Below, piece after piece: positions 26,330 through 35,934 of a stretch of DNA of 64,000 bases; position 1 is the first letter of the stretch, and every line of letters begins with the position of its first letter. Below the pieces are notes generated by a model. That model saw only the letters and a program-made list of their open reading frames with translations, did not search any database and was not told the origin of the DNA. The stretch comes from Candidatus Aminicenantota bacterium. Lineage in GTDB: Bacteria > Acidobacteriota > Aminicenantia > Aminicenantales > Aminicenantaceae. The stretch covers positions 1 through 64,000 of the forward strand of contig WVZL01000044.1 of NCBI GenBank assembly GCA_011772495.1, read 5' to 3'. The position numbers and the translations under genes were made by a program.

Positions 26330-29179
26330 TTAGAACGAGAAGCCGCTCCTTACGTAGAGGCTAGTTCGTTCGTCGGACTTGGCTACGGCGATGCTGAAAG
26401 TGTATCTTCTCTCCAGAAACGTGACCCAGATGCCACCCCCTATAGCCGAGTGCCATGCGTTTGAATTTTCACCATCGAGGAAGACCCTGCCCACATCAGC
26501 GAGGCCGAACAGGCCTATCTCGCCGGGAAGGAATAAGTACAGGTTGCTAAGCCGGAATCGCAGCTCTAAGTTCCCGTATAGGGAACTGTCACCAGCAAAA
26601 CGTTGAGCGCGGAAACCGCGGACGGTCGAGCCGGTGCCGGTGAGCCCGCCCCCGCCGATGAAAGCCGCTTCCTGGAAGGGGTAGGTCCCGAAGATCTTCT
26701 TACCTCCTATCCTGAAGGCTAACGTCGGTTCTAAAGGAATCGAGGAGGCTGTAAGGAAAGCCGAAGCATAGCCGCGCACGTCACCGAAAGCACTCTTGAC
26801 ACTCCAGAATTTCGGGAAGTATCGCCCCTCGAGGGAGATCCGGATGCCTCGGGTCGCAGCGATCGGATGGTTCTTTTTATCGAAGTGAAGACCGGTGCGG
26901 ATTCCCAGCTGACTGAAGTCCTCAATGCCATACGGTCGCGCGGCATGAATGAAGCGATCGTCCTCGAGGTTTGTGATGGAGTACTTCAATGTGGGGCCCA
27001 CGCTGAAATACAGCGAGTCGACAAGTGCCATCATAAGAGAAAAATGCAGGGAGTACTGCTCTTGTTCGACCTTGTAAAAATCGTCAGGTTCCTCATTGGA
27101 GGTCTCATTGCCAAAGCCGTAGAAGCGAAGGATTTCGAATCCAGACGCCCTGGCTGATACATTGAAGAAGGACCTAGAATTCTCCAAGTGAAATTCCCCC
27201 TGGTAGTCTACCCTAAATTTCTTCGGGATAGTGGTGTACCCGGCTCGAACAGTATGATAAGAGCTGAAGGGATGCTTCCGGAAGCCGTAAATTTTGGCGG
27301 AGAAGCCAGCCCCCAGGAAGGCTCCGACATCCGGCCCACCCCCGAACCAAAGCACAGGGATTGTACGTTGTCCCCAGTCCCTTGGAGGAGCCCAGGGGGC
27401 TCTAGGGTTCGGAGGCGGTGGAACGTACTTGCGCTTATCGAGAATTGTGCCGGGCCCTGGGATCATCTTGAGTTTACCTGTAGAGTCGGAGATTCGGAGA
27501 CTGCCACCCTTGGAGTCATCCACAGTATCTTGGCCAGGGCCTCCGATTATGCGAAAGATGATTCCACTGTCCAGAGTACCTCGTGTAATCACTTTATCGT
27601 CACCGCCTCGCAAATACAAGCGTATCTCTCTGGTCTCATGGCGATGAAACCGACGCTGGTAATAGGGCTTTGGTGCCAAATGATCTCCATCGGCAGGCCG
27701 CAGAGAGATGCGAACCTCCGCGGTGTTGTTGTCGATCTGGACGACCTCGGCCAGCTCTTCCTTGTCAGTCATATGAATATCCACTTCGCGGGCAAGGTGG
27801 TGGTAATACCGGTCTGCCACCTCTAGCAGGCGGTCTCTTCGCTTCTTGAGATCGGACTCGAGCCGGGCGCTATCGAGGACGTAGTACTCAGGAGGAAGGA
27901 GTTGGATAGCTTTCTCGATTACAGAATCGGTCAGGCGTGTCTTTAGATTCGTAGCCACGGTTTGCCAGTCTGATTTCTCTAATTCAGTGAGGAGGTAGCG
28001 GTCTAAATCCCAGCCGCCAAATGTCATGCCTTCTATGCCTGAATACTTCTCTCCAAAGTTGAGGATATAAGGAAAGGTGTACCTGACGATGGAGAGGAAC
28101 AGCCCGTCGTACCTGCAGAATGCCTGGTCCCGGTCTTCAGGGAGTGGCTGCCAGAAGGGCTTCCCAGGGATCTTAGCCCAACGCCACTGCTTTCGATGCC
28201 GATCCCAATCGCCGATGAAAAGGTCTACCAAGCGAGCCCTCAGAAAGGCCAGAGAGTCGACTCGGTCAGAGGGGCTGGCCTCGAGTCTCTCCCACATCTC
28301 TATGTAGTTCAGGATCTCTGTGGCACCCATGAAGCCAGGGCTTGTATCAGAGACAGGAGTAGGATATTCGTGGAAGGTGCCGAGTAAACCTGCAAATTCG
28401 GCGCGAAACTCACCCAGAGCGGGATCGTCAGGCATAATCACAAGGCGCGCCTTGGTATGGAGCACTCCAGCAGCCTCAATGATCGGCCCAACGACCACTG
28501 GCGCTGCTGGATGAGAGGAAGAGATCTGGTCCTGGACGAGCCGATCGGCGATAGTTCCCTCAAGGTAAGGAGGAAGGACGGCTGTGGGATCTTTGTCAAC
28601 TCCACGAAATGTGTAGGAGCGCCCATCCGCGCCCCTGAAGGCAAGTCCCTTGGTTTGATGTCCACCGACGCGCATGACGGGTACGATGCCTCCAGCTTCG
28701 GTTTTGAGGTCCAGAAATCCCAACTTTAGGGGCTTCACCCAGAGTTTGCGGTAGTCGGTGCCTAGGATGATTTGGTATAGTCCTCGGGCCCGGTAACGTT
28801 CGCCTGCAGCCACTTTCCCTGTCTTCTCGGAAGAGTTTGAGTAAGCTCTATACCAGACTTCGTGGTTACCGCCTTGCATATTCTTGTCCTTGTCCATCCT
28901 CGTGCGGACAGCAAGGCTCAAGGCTGTTCCTAAATTTTTTGCAGTGGGGAGCACCTGAATCATTTCCGATGAAGTACTGGGCTTTTCGACTATCAGACCG
29001 GAATCCATAACATGAGCTTTTTCCTTAACAGCGATATCTTCTTTTAGAGCTACTGAGACATAGGGAAAAACAGACTTATCTTCAAGAGCAGCCTTTCTGT
29101 GACTATCCGAGGTTGAAGTCTGCAAAAGGGGTGATAACAGAATAGAAATCGTGATTAATAGGAAATAGAATTTTGTCAT
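26330..29179 (-). CDS. Outer-membrane Omp85-type barrel fused to a FAM20/HipA-like kinase-like domain
   Basis: A 949-residue exported protein with a signal peptide (about 1-22). The middle part carries G-D-W-D-R-H-x2-Q (323-331) and, about 20 residues on, EDRDQAF (348-354). The spacing resembles the catalytic GN-x-DRHH and metal-binding DNGRGF motifs of FAM20C-like secreted kinases and the matching motifs of HipA. The last 310 residues form a beta-barrel with the Omp85 loop motif STVRGF, and the protein ends in Phe as barrels do. I see no POTRA domain. Base composition is richer in G+C than the flanks. The barrel call is good; the kinase call is motif-based inference. It could also be a sugar- or phospho-binding relic. 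Confidence 0.78.
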   Translation of the reverse strand: MTKFYFLLITISILLSPLLQTSTSDSHRKAALEDKSVFPYVSVALKEDIAVKEKAHVMDSGLIVEKPSTSSEMIQVLPTAKNLGTALSLAVRTRMDKDKNMQGGNHEVWYRAYSNSSEKTGKVAAGERYRARGLYQIILGTDYRKLWVKPLKLGFLDLKTEAGGIVPVMRVGGHQTKGLAFRGADGRSYTFRGVDKDPTAVLPPYLEGTIADRLVQDQISSSHPAAPVVVGPIIEAAGVLHTKARLVIMPDDPALGEFRAEFAGLLGTFHEYPTPVSDTSPGFMGATEILNYIEMWERLEASPSDRVDSLAFLRARLVDLFIGDWDRHRKQWRWAKIPGKPFWQPLPEDRDQAFCRYDGLFLSIVRYTFPYILNFGEKYSGIEGMTFGGWDLDRYLLTELEKSDWQTVATNLKTRLTDSVIEKAIQLLPPEYYVLDSARLESDLKKRRDRLLEVADRYYHHLAREVDIHMTDKEELAEVVQIDNNTAEVRISLRPADGDHLAPKPYYQRRFHRHETREIRLYLRGGDDKVITRGTLDSGIIFRIIGGPGQDTVDDSKGGSLRISDSTGKLKMIPGPGTILDKRKYVPPPPNPRAPWAPPRDWGQRTIPVLWFGGGPDVGAFLGAGFSAKIYGFRKHPFSSYHTVRAGYTTIPKKFRVDYQGEFHLENSRSFFNVSARASGFEILRFYGFGNETSNEEPDDFYKVEQEQYSLHFSLMMALVDSLYFSVGPTLKYSITNLEDDRFIHAARPYGIEDFSQLGIRTGLHFDKKNHPIAATRGIRISLEGRYFPKFWSVKSAFGDVRGYASAFLTASSIPLEPTLAFRIGGKKIFGTYPFQEAAFIGGGGLTGTGSTVRGFRAQRFAGDSSLYGNLELRFRLSNLYLFLPGEIGLFGLADVGRVFLDGENSNAWHSAIGGGIWVTFLERRYTFSIAVAKSDERTSLYVRSGFSF

Positions 29180-29401
29180 TCTCTTTCTCTTTCTTCTTCC
29201 TTTCCGAAGATTCTATTATAAACAAAAAAAACAAGAGAGGTAAACATCCTATTTCATGTTGAGAGCTGCTGGGATTTCCTTTATACTGATTGCCATAAAT
29301 GGAAATGGAGACAAAGAGAAAATTTGAATATTTATTGCTTTTTGCTACCAGTTGATAGGGTGTTGTTAGTTATTAATTTTGATTGAGAATGGGAGAAAAG
29401 A

Positions 29402-30412
29402 GTGTTTCAAACTGAAATTGTGCTTTTTATTCAGTCTTTTGCATCGGATTTCTGGACTTTTTTCTTTAAGTTTTGGACTGAAATTGGCTCCAGCCGTTGG
29501 ACAGTCATACTGGTCTTGACCATTTTGTTCGGAATAAGCTTTCGTGCCGGTTATATTTTGGCCCATGCTGTTTTATGGAGTGGTTTGATTACCCTCTATC
29601 TAAAAGAATTGTTCGCAGTTCCACGTCCGGCCAATGTTGATCTGAATGTAAAACTTCTCGGCAAAAGCTTTCCCAATCCTTCCCATTTCGACAGCATGGG
29701 AGCTAAAGGTTTTTTTGAGTGGCTGCCTCGGGATGTGGTTGAGGCCTTGCGTGCAAATCCCGTCGATTCTTGGGGATTTCCCTCCGGACATACCAGCACG
29801 GCTATGACTTTCGGAAGCTCCATTTTTATGTTTTTTAAATTAACCTGGGTCAGGGTGATTGCCTTGGTCTTGATAGTTTTTATTCCTTTCTCCCGGATGT
29901 ATCTCGGGCGTCATTTTCTTGCTGATATCTTAGGGGGCTATTTTATAGGATTCATTACTTTTTTGATTTTCTATAACTTAGCCTTTAAAAGTCAGTGGTT
30001 TAAAGATTTTTTTGTTGGGAAATTGGAACTGAAACTCTTAGATTGGAAAACTTTGCTACTTTTATTTTATTTTTTAGTCCTCCCCTTTCTGCTATTATTC
30101 GTTCCTCATGTCGAGCATGAGGGCATCGGTATTTTTCTGGGACTTAACCTGGGCTTTTTGTTTTTATGGATACGCGGAATTCCAAAAGACTCCGGAAAAA
30201 TCATGCACAGAGTGGCCCGAGTTTTGATAGCCCTGGTATTGTATTTTGGGGTTGATTTTTTGCTCGAAAAAGGAAGCCATATTATTATTACTGGCGAGGC
30301 TGGGGTTGTTGAATTTATCAGAAGGGTTCTGACTATTATTCTGCTCATTTGGGGCTCAACAGAAATCAGCATCAAGCTGGGATTCTTTAAACGCGAAGTC
30401 TCTGTTCCATAA
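29402..30412 (+). CDS. PAP2-family membrane phosphatase
   Basis: A 336-residue multi-pass membrane protein with the three PAP2 motifs: KELFAVPRP, PSGHTS and SRMYLGRHFLAD. The last contains the catalytic His. Such enzymes remove phosphate from lipid phosphates such as phosphatidate, undecaprenyl diphosphate or phosphatidylglycerophosphate, on the outer face of the inner membrane. After the PAP2 core (about 1-200) there are about four more helices (200-330) that are not part of the minimal family, so the substrate is open. The start is GTG with GGGAG seven bases upstream. Confidence 0.92.
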   Translation: MFQTEIVLFIQSFASDFWTFFFKFWTEIGSSRWTVILVLTILFGISFRAGYILAHAVLWSGLITLYLKELFAVPRPANVDLNVKLLGKSFPNPSHFDSMGAKGFFEWLPRDVVEALRANPVDSWGFPSGHTSTAMTFGSSIFMFFKLTWVRVIALVLIVFIPFSRMYLGRHFLADILGGYFIGFITFLIFYNLAFKSQWFKDFFVGKLELKLLDWKTLLLLFYFLVLPFLLLFVPHVEHEGIGIFLGLNLGFLFLWIRGIPKDSGKIMHRVARVLIALVLYFGVDFLLEKGSHIIITGEAGVVEFIRRVLTIILLIWGSTEISIKLGFFKREVSVP

Positions 30413-30691
30413 ATGTATCTAGTGTTTGCCAGAAAAATATCAGGTATGAAACGTGTTACTGTTTTTTTGAGATTAATCAATCTGCTTTGGCCCCTTTGAC
30501 ATCAAATTTTGGCTATGTCATAATCTCCAGTTTAATTTAAAATAGAACCTGGTTATGCTAATGAGGAATTGCCAGAGGAGAGAAGCAGAAACAAAAAGGA
30601 TAAATCTCAAACAAATACTTGAACTTGCTACTCTACTTAGCAATTTCATTTTATATTCACAGTATACACGGCAGAGAAAGAGAGGGTTATC

Positions 30692-32851
30692 ATGAAAGTG
30701 ATTAGTAGATTAAAAGTACATATTTTAATTCTGTTAATATTTCTGTTAACAAATATTTCATCCGCTTTGGCTCAAGAGGTTGAGAAATTATTCAAGATGG
30801 ATATAGAGGATTTGATGAACATAAAAGTTGCTGTAGCCAGCCGTTCGGCAAGAAGCATTAAAGACCTTCCTTCTACAGTCCATATTATTACCAGAGAGGA
30901 AATTCTTAACAACAACTATTCTTCTTTAGTTGATGCCTTAAAAGATATCCCAGGAGTAAAAGTTTCTCAGCCTGGAACTGGAATTCATGGAGAAAAATAT
31001 TTGATGCGGGGTTTATGGGGAAATAATTATGCAAAAATTTTGGTTAATGGAATTCCGATCCGGCCCTCAGTCGTCGATGGAATGCCAATCGGAGAGCAAA
31101 TAAACATGAAAAACATTGAAAGGATAGAAGTCGTCTATGGACCTGCATCTGCGCTTTACGGGGCTGATGCCTTGGCTGGCATCATTAACATAGTCACGTT
31201 TAATCCAGAAGAAGATATGGTCTTGCTTGAAACTTCAGTTGGGACTTCTGGCTATATAAGCCCAAAATTTTTTATGAGTCACATAAATAAGAATATAAAA
31301 CTTAATATTTACGGCGGGTACAGCAAAAGAGACGATCTAAATATTGAAAAAGATGGAGAGGCTTTCAGTCAGACGAATTTGTTTGGAGGTGAGGTAAAGA
31401 TTGGCAGGCTACCCAGCGAGAGCAGGAATATCGGAATTGAAATAATGTTTAAAAATTTTCATTTAAGTTTTGATCATATGTATAGATATGATCCTAGCTC
31501 TTTAGAACAGGACTCCAGGTATTATATCTGGGATAATCCGGATTTGATATATGGAGAGACAATTCAGAAAGCGTCAATAAATCACAGTTTTAATATTCAT
31601 AAGTTGAGATTAAACAGTTTTGTCTCTTACTTGCGTTATCGGTTGGACACAGATTCCGCTTTTGGAATGATTTTTTATCCGACGCCTCTTTATAAATTTA
31701 CAGCATCGGATGACATATTGTTCGAAGAGAGTATCATTTATGAATTTAATGAATATTTGGAGTTTGTCGGGGGATTGAGTTATCAATATTCTGGCGCAAT
31801 GCCGAAATCTAATGATTTAATAAAGCCCTTTGATGATGAATTTTATAAGCCATTCAGCAAGGATATTCCAGAGCGAGGAATATATCAAGCTTTATTGCTT
31901 GGAGATTTTGGATTTAATCCTCTGACATACACGAATTTCGCAGGATTTCTGCAGGGCACGTATTCAACTAAAATGTTCACACTGATGATGGGTATCCGTT
32001 ATGATAACCATTCTGAATATGAGAGCAAGGTCAATCCTCGTTTAGCTGCGCTTTATAATATCACGAAAAGCACATCTATACGAGCCTCCTATAACCAGGC
32101 TTTCAGGGCTCCTCCACCATATAAAGTCTACAATTCGATTGCTGTGGATAATGGAGATGGATCCATATTTTATATACTGATTCCAAATGAGGCACTGGAA
32201 CCAGAAAAGTTTTCAGCTTTTGAGGTTGGGTTGAGACACCTATTCAATAAAAATACTTCATTGGAGATTATAGGTTATTATAATGAAATTTCAAGCTTGA
32301 TCACGAGCGGACGCAAAGAATTAGACCCTGCTCAATATCCTTATGCTGATGGAACGCATGCCAACGCGGACATAAATAGTCTCTCTGCCAAGTCTATTCT
32401 AAATGGAATAGATGTTATTGTCAGCTTAAACGACATATTCAAACCAGTGAATGTAAACGCCAGTTTTTACTTGAGTTATATGAACGGAAGAGAAACCCTG
32501 CCCAATAATGATAAAATCGATGTTTTCAGAAACGCACCTGAAATTCTAGTGAAATTTAGAGTAAATGCGACTCCACTCGAAAACTTTTATGTTGGTTTTG
32601 ACAGCATTTATTCCAGTGAATGGTACGCGAGAGTCTATTCTAAAGCTGATTTAAGCGTGCCGGAAAACAGATCTGATGGTTATTTCACAATGGATTTCAT
32701 CGCTCATTATAAAATCCCTTCAAAATACGGCGATTTTAGGCTTTATTTGAAGGTTAACAATGCGTTCGATGCCTCATACGGAGGCTTTAAATACAGAGAT
32801 AATCCTCAATACAAAAGAAGTTTTTACTTTGGAATTCGATACAGTTTCTAG
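30692..32851 (+). CDS. TonB-dependent outer-membrane receptor (first of pair)
   Basis: A 719-residue outer-membrane receptor. A signal peptide ending SSALAQ precedes a short segment EVEKLFKMDIEDLMNIKVAVAS, a plug domain (STVHIITREEI, IERIEVVYGPASALYGADALAGIINI) and a 22-strand-type barrel ending in FGIRYSF. No TonB, ExbB or ExbD lies in the window. The L-E/D-D/E-LMN-x-V segment before the plug is shared with the next gene. It is typical of receptors found beside YfiR-type proteins and sensor kinases. Ligand unknown; no siderophore or sugar genes are adjacent. Confidence 0.93.
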   Translation: MKVISRLKVHILILLIFLLTNISSALAQEVEKLFKMDIEDLMNIKVAVASRSARSIKDLPSTVHIITREEILNNNYSSLVDALKDIPGVKVSQPGTGIHGEKYLMRGLWGNNYAKILVNGIPIRPSVVDGMPIGEQINMKNIERIEVVYGPASALYGADALAGIINIVTFNPEEDMVLLETSVGTSGYISPKFFMSHINKNIKLNIYGGYSKRDDLNIEKDGEAFSQTNLFGGEVKIGRLPSESRNIGIEIMFKNFHLSFDHMYRYDPSSLEQDSRYYIWDNPDLIYGETIQKASINHSFNIHKLRLNSFVSYLRYRLDTDSAFGMIFYPTPLYKFTASDDILFEESIIYEFNEYLEFVGGLSYQYSGAMPKSNDLIKPFDDEFYKPFSKDIPERGIYQALLLGDFGFNPLTYTNFAGFLQGTYSTKMFTLMMGIRYDNHSEYESKVNPRLAALYNITKSTSIRASYNQAFRAPPPYKVYNSIAVDNGDGSIFYILIPNEALEPEKFSAFEVGLRHLFNKNTSLEIIGYYNEISSLITSGRKELDPAQYPYADGTHANADINSLSAKSILNGIDVIVSLNDIFKPVNVNASFYLSYMNGRETLPNNDKIDVFRNAPEILVKFRVNATPLENFYVGFDSIYSSEWYARVYSKADLSVPENRSDGYFTMDFIAHYKIPSKYGDFRLYLKVNNAFDASYGGFKYRDNPQYKRSFYFGIRYSF

Positions 32852-32982
32852 AAAGTGATATGAAAAGGAAATTGCGAGCAGAAATAAACAGTGATGACTT
32901 CTTCACTAACGAAGATGGAGCCAAATCAAAGTGCCCTGTCATGTCAAGGTGAATGTAGAATACAAGGTTCATTCAAAGATAA

Positions 32983-35241
32983 ATGCTCAAAAAAATGAAG
33001 TTGTTAAATCGGCTGAGAGAGTCTCTTATAATTCTTTGTATCGGATTTTTAATTCCCATATCTGCTTTCGCACAAGAAGTGGAAAGACTTTTCAAGATAA
33101 GTTTAGAAGAGTTAATGAATGTAAGAGTAACTCTGGCCTCGGGAATAGAGGAGTCATTGATAGATGCACCAGCCACCATGATTATAATCACAGCAGAGGA
33201 TATTGAACAACGGGGCTATGCCAGCCTGATCGATGTGTTGATGGATCTTCCGGGGTTTGATATTTCAGTGTCGAATGGCCATTGGTATTTAGATGCCCAC
33301 CAACGGGGTTATCGTACCCCTATGACCGCAAGGACTTTACTGATGATTGACGGCAAAGTTGACAATAATTTATACAGCAATATTGCCCATATTTCTCGAC
33401 AGAACCCGCTTACCAGTGTGAAAAGAATCGAGGTCCTGTATGGCCCAGCTTCCGCTGTTTATGGTGCTAATGCATTTCTGGGAATTATTAATGTAATCAC
33501 GGATGACGGAAAAGCGATAGAGGATGGAGGCACTTCAACAAAAGTCAGTATTCAGGTTGGAAGCTTTAAAACCCGGGCTGTTGATGCATCTACCAGAGGT
33601 AGAATTGGAGATATAAGCTACACATTGTCCGCCAGGTTTTTCAGAAGTGATGAGCCAGATCTTTCTGACAAATGGGGGTTTCTGTCCAATGAAATGTATA
33701 GTAATAAAGACATCTGGGGACCTCTACTCGATATCGAAACAAATGGCAAGAAATTGGGGGAATATTATGATCCTACAGATGATTACGGAATTATTGGGAA
33801 TATTAGATATAAGAATCTAGAACTAGGTATTATCAAGTGGGAGCTAAGCGAAGGTTACGGCACTCGCTATCCGGCAGACAGAGGCCAAAACAATGGGCGT
33901 TGGGTAACTTCCTCGACGCAGCTTTTTCTGAGATACAAGAAAGATATCTTTAAGAATTTGAATTCCAATACATTGCTACTTTATAGGGAATCCGACAATG
34001 GTGGGGACTGGGCGGAAGCCACTCCAGATTGGAATCCCGGGATGGAAGACTATTCTTATATTAGTTTTACCTATTGGAATTGCCCTAACAGCAGTTGGCT
34101 CTTTAAACAGGATTTTGAAATAAATCTCAACGATAGCACAACAGTAATCACAGGTATCAAGTATGAAAGGAAAAAATTGACAAAGGCCTATGATATTCCA
34201 GGGTATTGGGGAGCATTTAGTTCTTCTGTCTCCGCAGATGATCCAGGCCCTTATGGTTACGGCTATGCTATCGGATACAGCACAGATTCAACTTATACCA
34301 TTACTCCCGCTCCAAGTTCAGAAATGCCAACAGCCAATCTTATTTATACAGAGGATCACGGCGGGTATATTCAGGGTATTTTGGATAAGGAAAAGATACG
34401 ATTTAATATGGGAATACGATATGACCATAACTCCCTCTATGGCGGATCTGCGAATCCTAGAATCTCGGCAATCTATAGATGGTCAAAAAAAGGAGCTCTT
34501 AAGCTCGTCTATGGAGAAGCATTCCAGGAGCCTCCGCCCATTCAGCTTTGGGGAGGGTGGCCAGGCCGATTAGCAAACCCTGACCTTAAGCCTGAAAAGG
34601 CTCGCAATCTTGAAGGCATAGCGATGTATCAAACCGGTCCATTTTTCCACGGCCTATCAATATTTAAAGCCCACTATAAAAATGTTATTAAAGAAGAAGC
34701 AGAGAATGCGGGGGAAAGAGATATTCACGGTTTAGAATACAGGTTGAGATTCTTGTTCGATAATTTTATTCCAAATTCACCTGATATCAGTGGATATTTA
34801 TACTATACTTACACAAGCTCGAAAAGCAGCATTTATTATAACCATGAAACTGGAGCCTGGGAAGATGGGGAGGCTAAACTAGGGGATATTGCCCCGCATA
34901 AAGTGAACTTCGGCGTAAATCTCCCGGTTATGGACAAACTGAATCTGTTTATCAGCGGAAATTATGTAGGAGAACAGGAATTGTATTTAAGAAATCCTTT
35001 GCGTGCCGAAAACAAGAAATTGGATTCCTATTTCGTAATAAATTGTAATATCAGATATCTGATTAAGCCTCTCTCAATTTCTTTAAAGGTATTAAACTTA
35101 TTCGACAAAGAATACTTTCATTCGGGCGTAGAAGCAGCCGACGCAGGGGATGATTTTGAACACCGGAGTCTGGGCTGGCACAACTCTCTTCTTCCGCAAC
35201 CAGGACGTTCCATCTTACTTAATATGACCATTGATTTTTGA
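32983..35241 (+). CDS. TonB-dependent outer-membrane receptor (second of pair)
   Basis: A 752-residue receptor, a distant paralogue of the gene just upstream. The signal peptide ends ISAFAQ. Then follow EVERLFKISLEELMNVRVTLAS, the plug (ATMIIITAEDIEQRGY, VKRIEVLYGPASAVYGANAFLGIINV) and a barrel with a C-terminal NMTIDF. The ATG at 32983 and another at 32995 are both usable. The 131-base gap before it and 96-base gap after it allow co-transcription with the receptor, YfiR and kinase genes. Confidence 0.93.
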   Translation: MLKKMKLLNRLRESLIILCIGFLIPISAFAQEVERLFKISLEELMNVRVTLASGIEESLIDAPATMIIITAEDIEQRGYASLIDVLMDLPGFDISVSNGHWYLDAHQRGYRTPMTARTLLMIDGKVDNNLYSNIAHISRQNPLTSVKRIEVLYGPASAVYGANAFLGIINVITDDGKAIEDGGTSTKVSIQVGSFKTRAVDASTRGRIGDISYTLSARFFRSDEPDLSDKWGFLSNEMYSNKDIWGPLLDIETNGKKLGEYYDPTDDYGIIGNIRYKNLELGIIKWELSEGYGTRYPADRGQNNGRWVTSSTQLFLRYKKDIFKNLNSNTLLLYRESDNGGDWAEATPDWNPGMEDYSYISFTYWNCPNSSWLFKQDFEINLNDSTTVITGIKYERKKLTKAYDIPGYWGAFSSSVSADDPGPYGYGYAIGYSTDSTYTITPAPSSEMPTANLIYTEDHGGYIQGILDKEKIRFNMGIRYDHNSLYGGSANPRISAIYRWSKKGALKLVYGEAFQEPPPIQLWGGWPGRLANPDLKPEKARNLEGIAMYQTGPFFHGLSIFKAHYKNVIKEEAENAGERDIHGLEYRLRFLFDNFIPNSPDISGYLYYTYTSSKSSIYYNHETGAWEDGEAKLGDIAPHKVNFGVNLPVMDKLNLFISGNYVGEQELYLRNPLRAENKKLDSYFVINCNIRYLIKPLSISLKVLNLFDKEYFHSGVEAADAGDDFEHRSLGWHNSLLPQPGRSILLNMTIDF

Positions 35242-35337
35242 TAGACAAAGAGGTTTTGAGGAGAATTCCGTATCAACTGTTTCATTGGCGGAAACAAATC
35301 TGCGACAAGGCTCTTAATAGTTTAATGAGAATTTAAA

Positions 35338-35934
35338 ATGCGAGGATCGTTAGAATATAAAAATAAAAGGAACAAGAAATTGGTTAGGTGTTGGAAAGCA
35401 TATCTTATTGCTTTTTCTATGGTCCTTTCAATTTCCACGTCTGCTGTTACCCAGCAAAGCGAATACACAATTAAAGCCGTTTTTTTGGAACACTTTACCC
35501 GCTTTGTTGAGTGGCCGGAATCATGTGGTATCGCTGACACTTCTACTCCTTTTGTTATTGCAGTCATCGGTGAAAGTCCCTTTGGTTCAATCCTTGATCA
35601 AATCTATACTGAACAAAAGATAAGAAATAAAAAGGTAGAGATTCTGTATATCTCAACCCCAGATGAAATAACCGACTATCATATCCTGTTCATATCAAGT
35701 TCCAACAAAGAGATCCTCCCTGAGATACTTTCGCGCACGAGGAATAAGCCGATTCTCACGGTCAGCGATACAAACGGGTATGCAGAGGAAGGAGTTCTCA
35801 TTAATTTCATTCTTGCCGGAGACAAAATAAAGTTTGAAATCAATGAAGGCGCTGTTCATGAGTCGGGATTAGTCATGAGCTACAGGCTGTTAAACCTGGC
35901 AAAAATTGTAAACCCAGGTAGGGGGAGAAAATGA
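35338..35934 (+). CDS. YfiR-family (DUF4154) periplasmic protein
   Basis: A 198-residue protein with an N-terminal export signal (LIAFSMVLSISTSA) and the YfiR/DUF4154 pattern: YTIKAVFLEHFTRFVEWP, FVIAVIGESPFG, YHILFISSSN and GVLINFILAGDKIKFEIN. In Pseudomonas, YfiR is a periplasmic repressor that binds the sensor part of the membrane protein YfiN. Here the stop overlaps the start of the kinase at 35931 by four bases (ATGA). It therefore probably binds the periplasmic domain of that kinase and connects it to the TonB receptors. Confidence 0.92.
   Translation: MRGSLEYKNKRNKKLVRCWKAYLIAFSMVLSISTSAVTQQSEYTIKAVFLEHFTRFVEWPESCGIADTSTPFVIAVIGESPFGSILDQIYTEQKIRNKKVEILYISTPDEITDYHILFISSSNKEILPEILSRTRNKPILTVSDTNGYAEEGVLINFILAGDKIKFEINEGAVHESGLVMSYRLLNLAKIVNPGRGRK

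Noticed and set aside
27188-27826. Open reading frame of about 212 codons on the plus strand
   Set aside because: It lies wholly antisense to the barrel gene, which has a signal peptide, motifs and a barrel end. The plus-strand frame shows no family features and comes from the GC-rich codons opposite.
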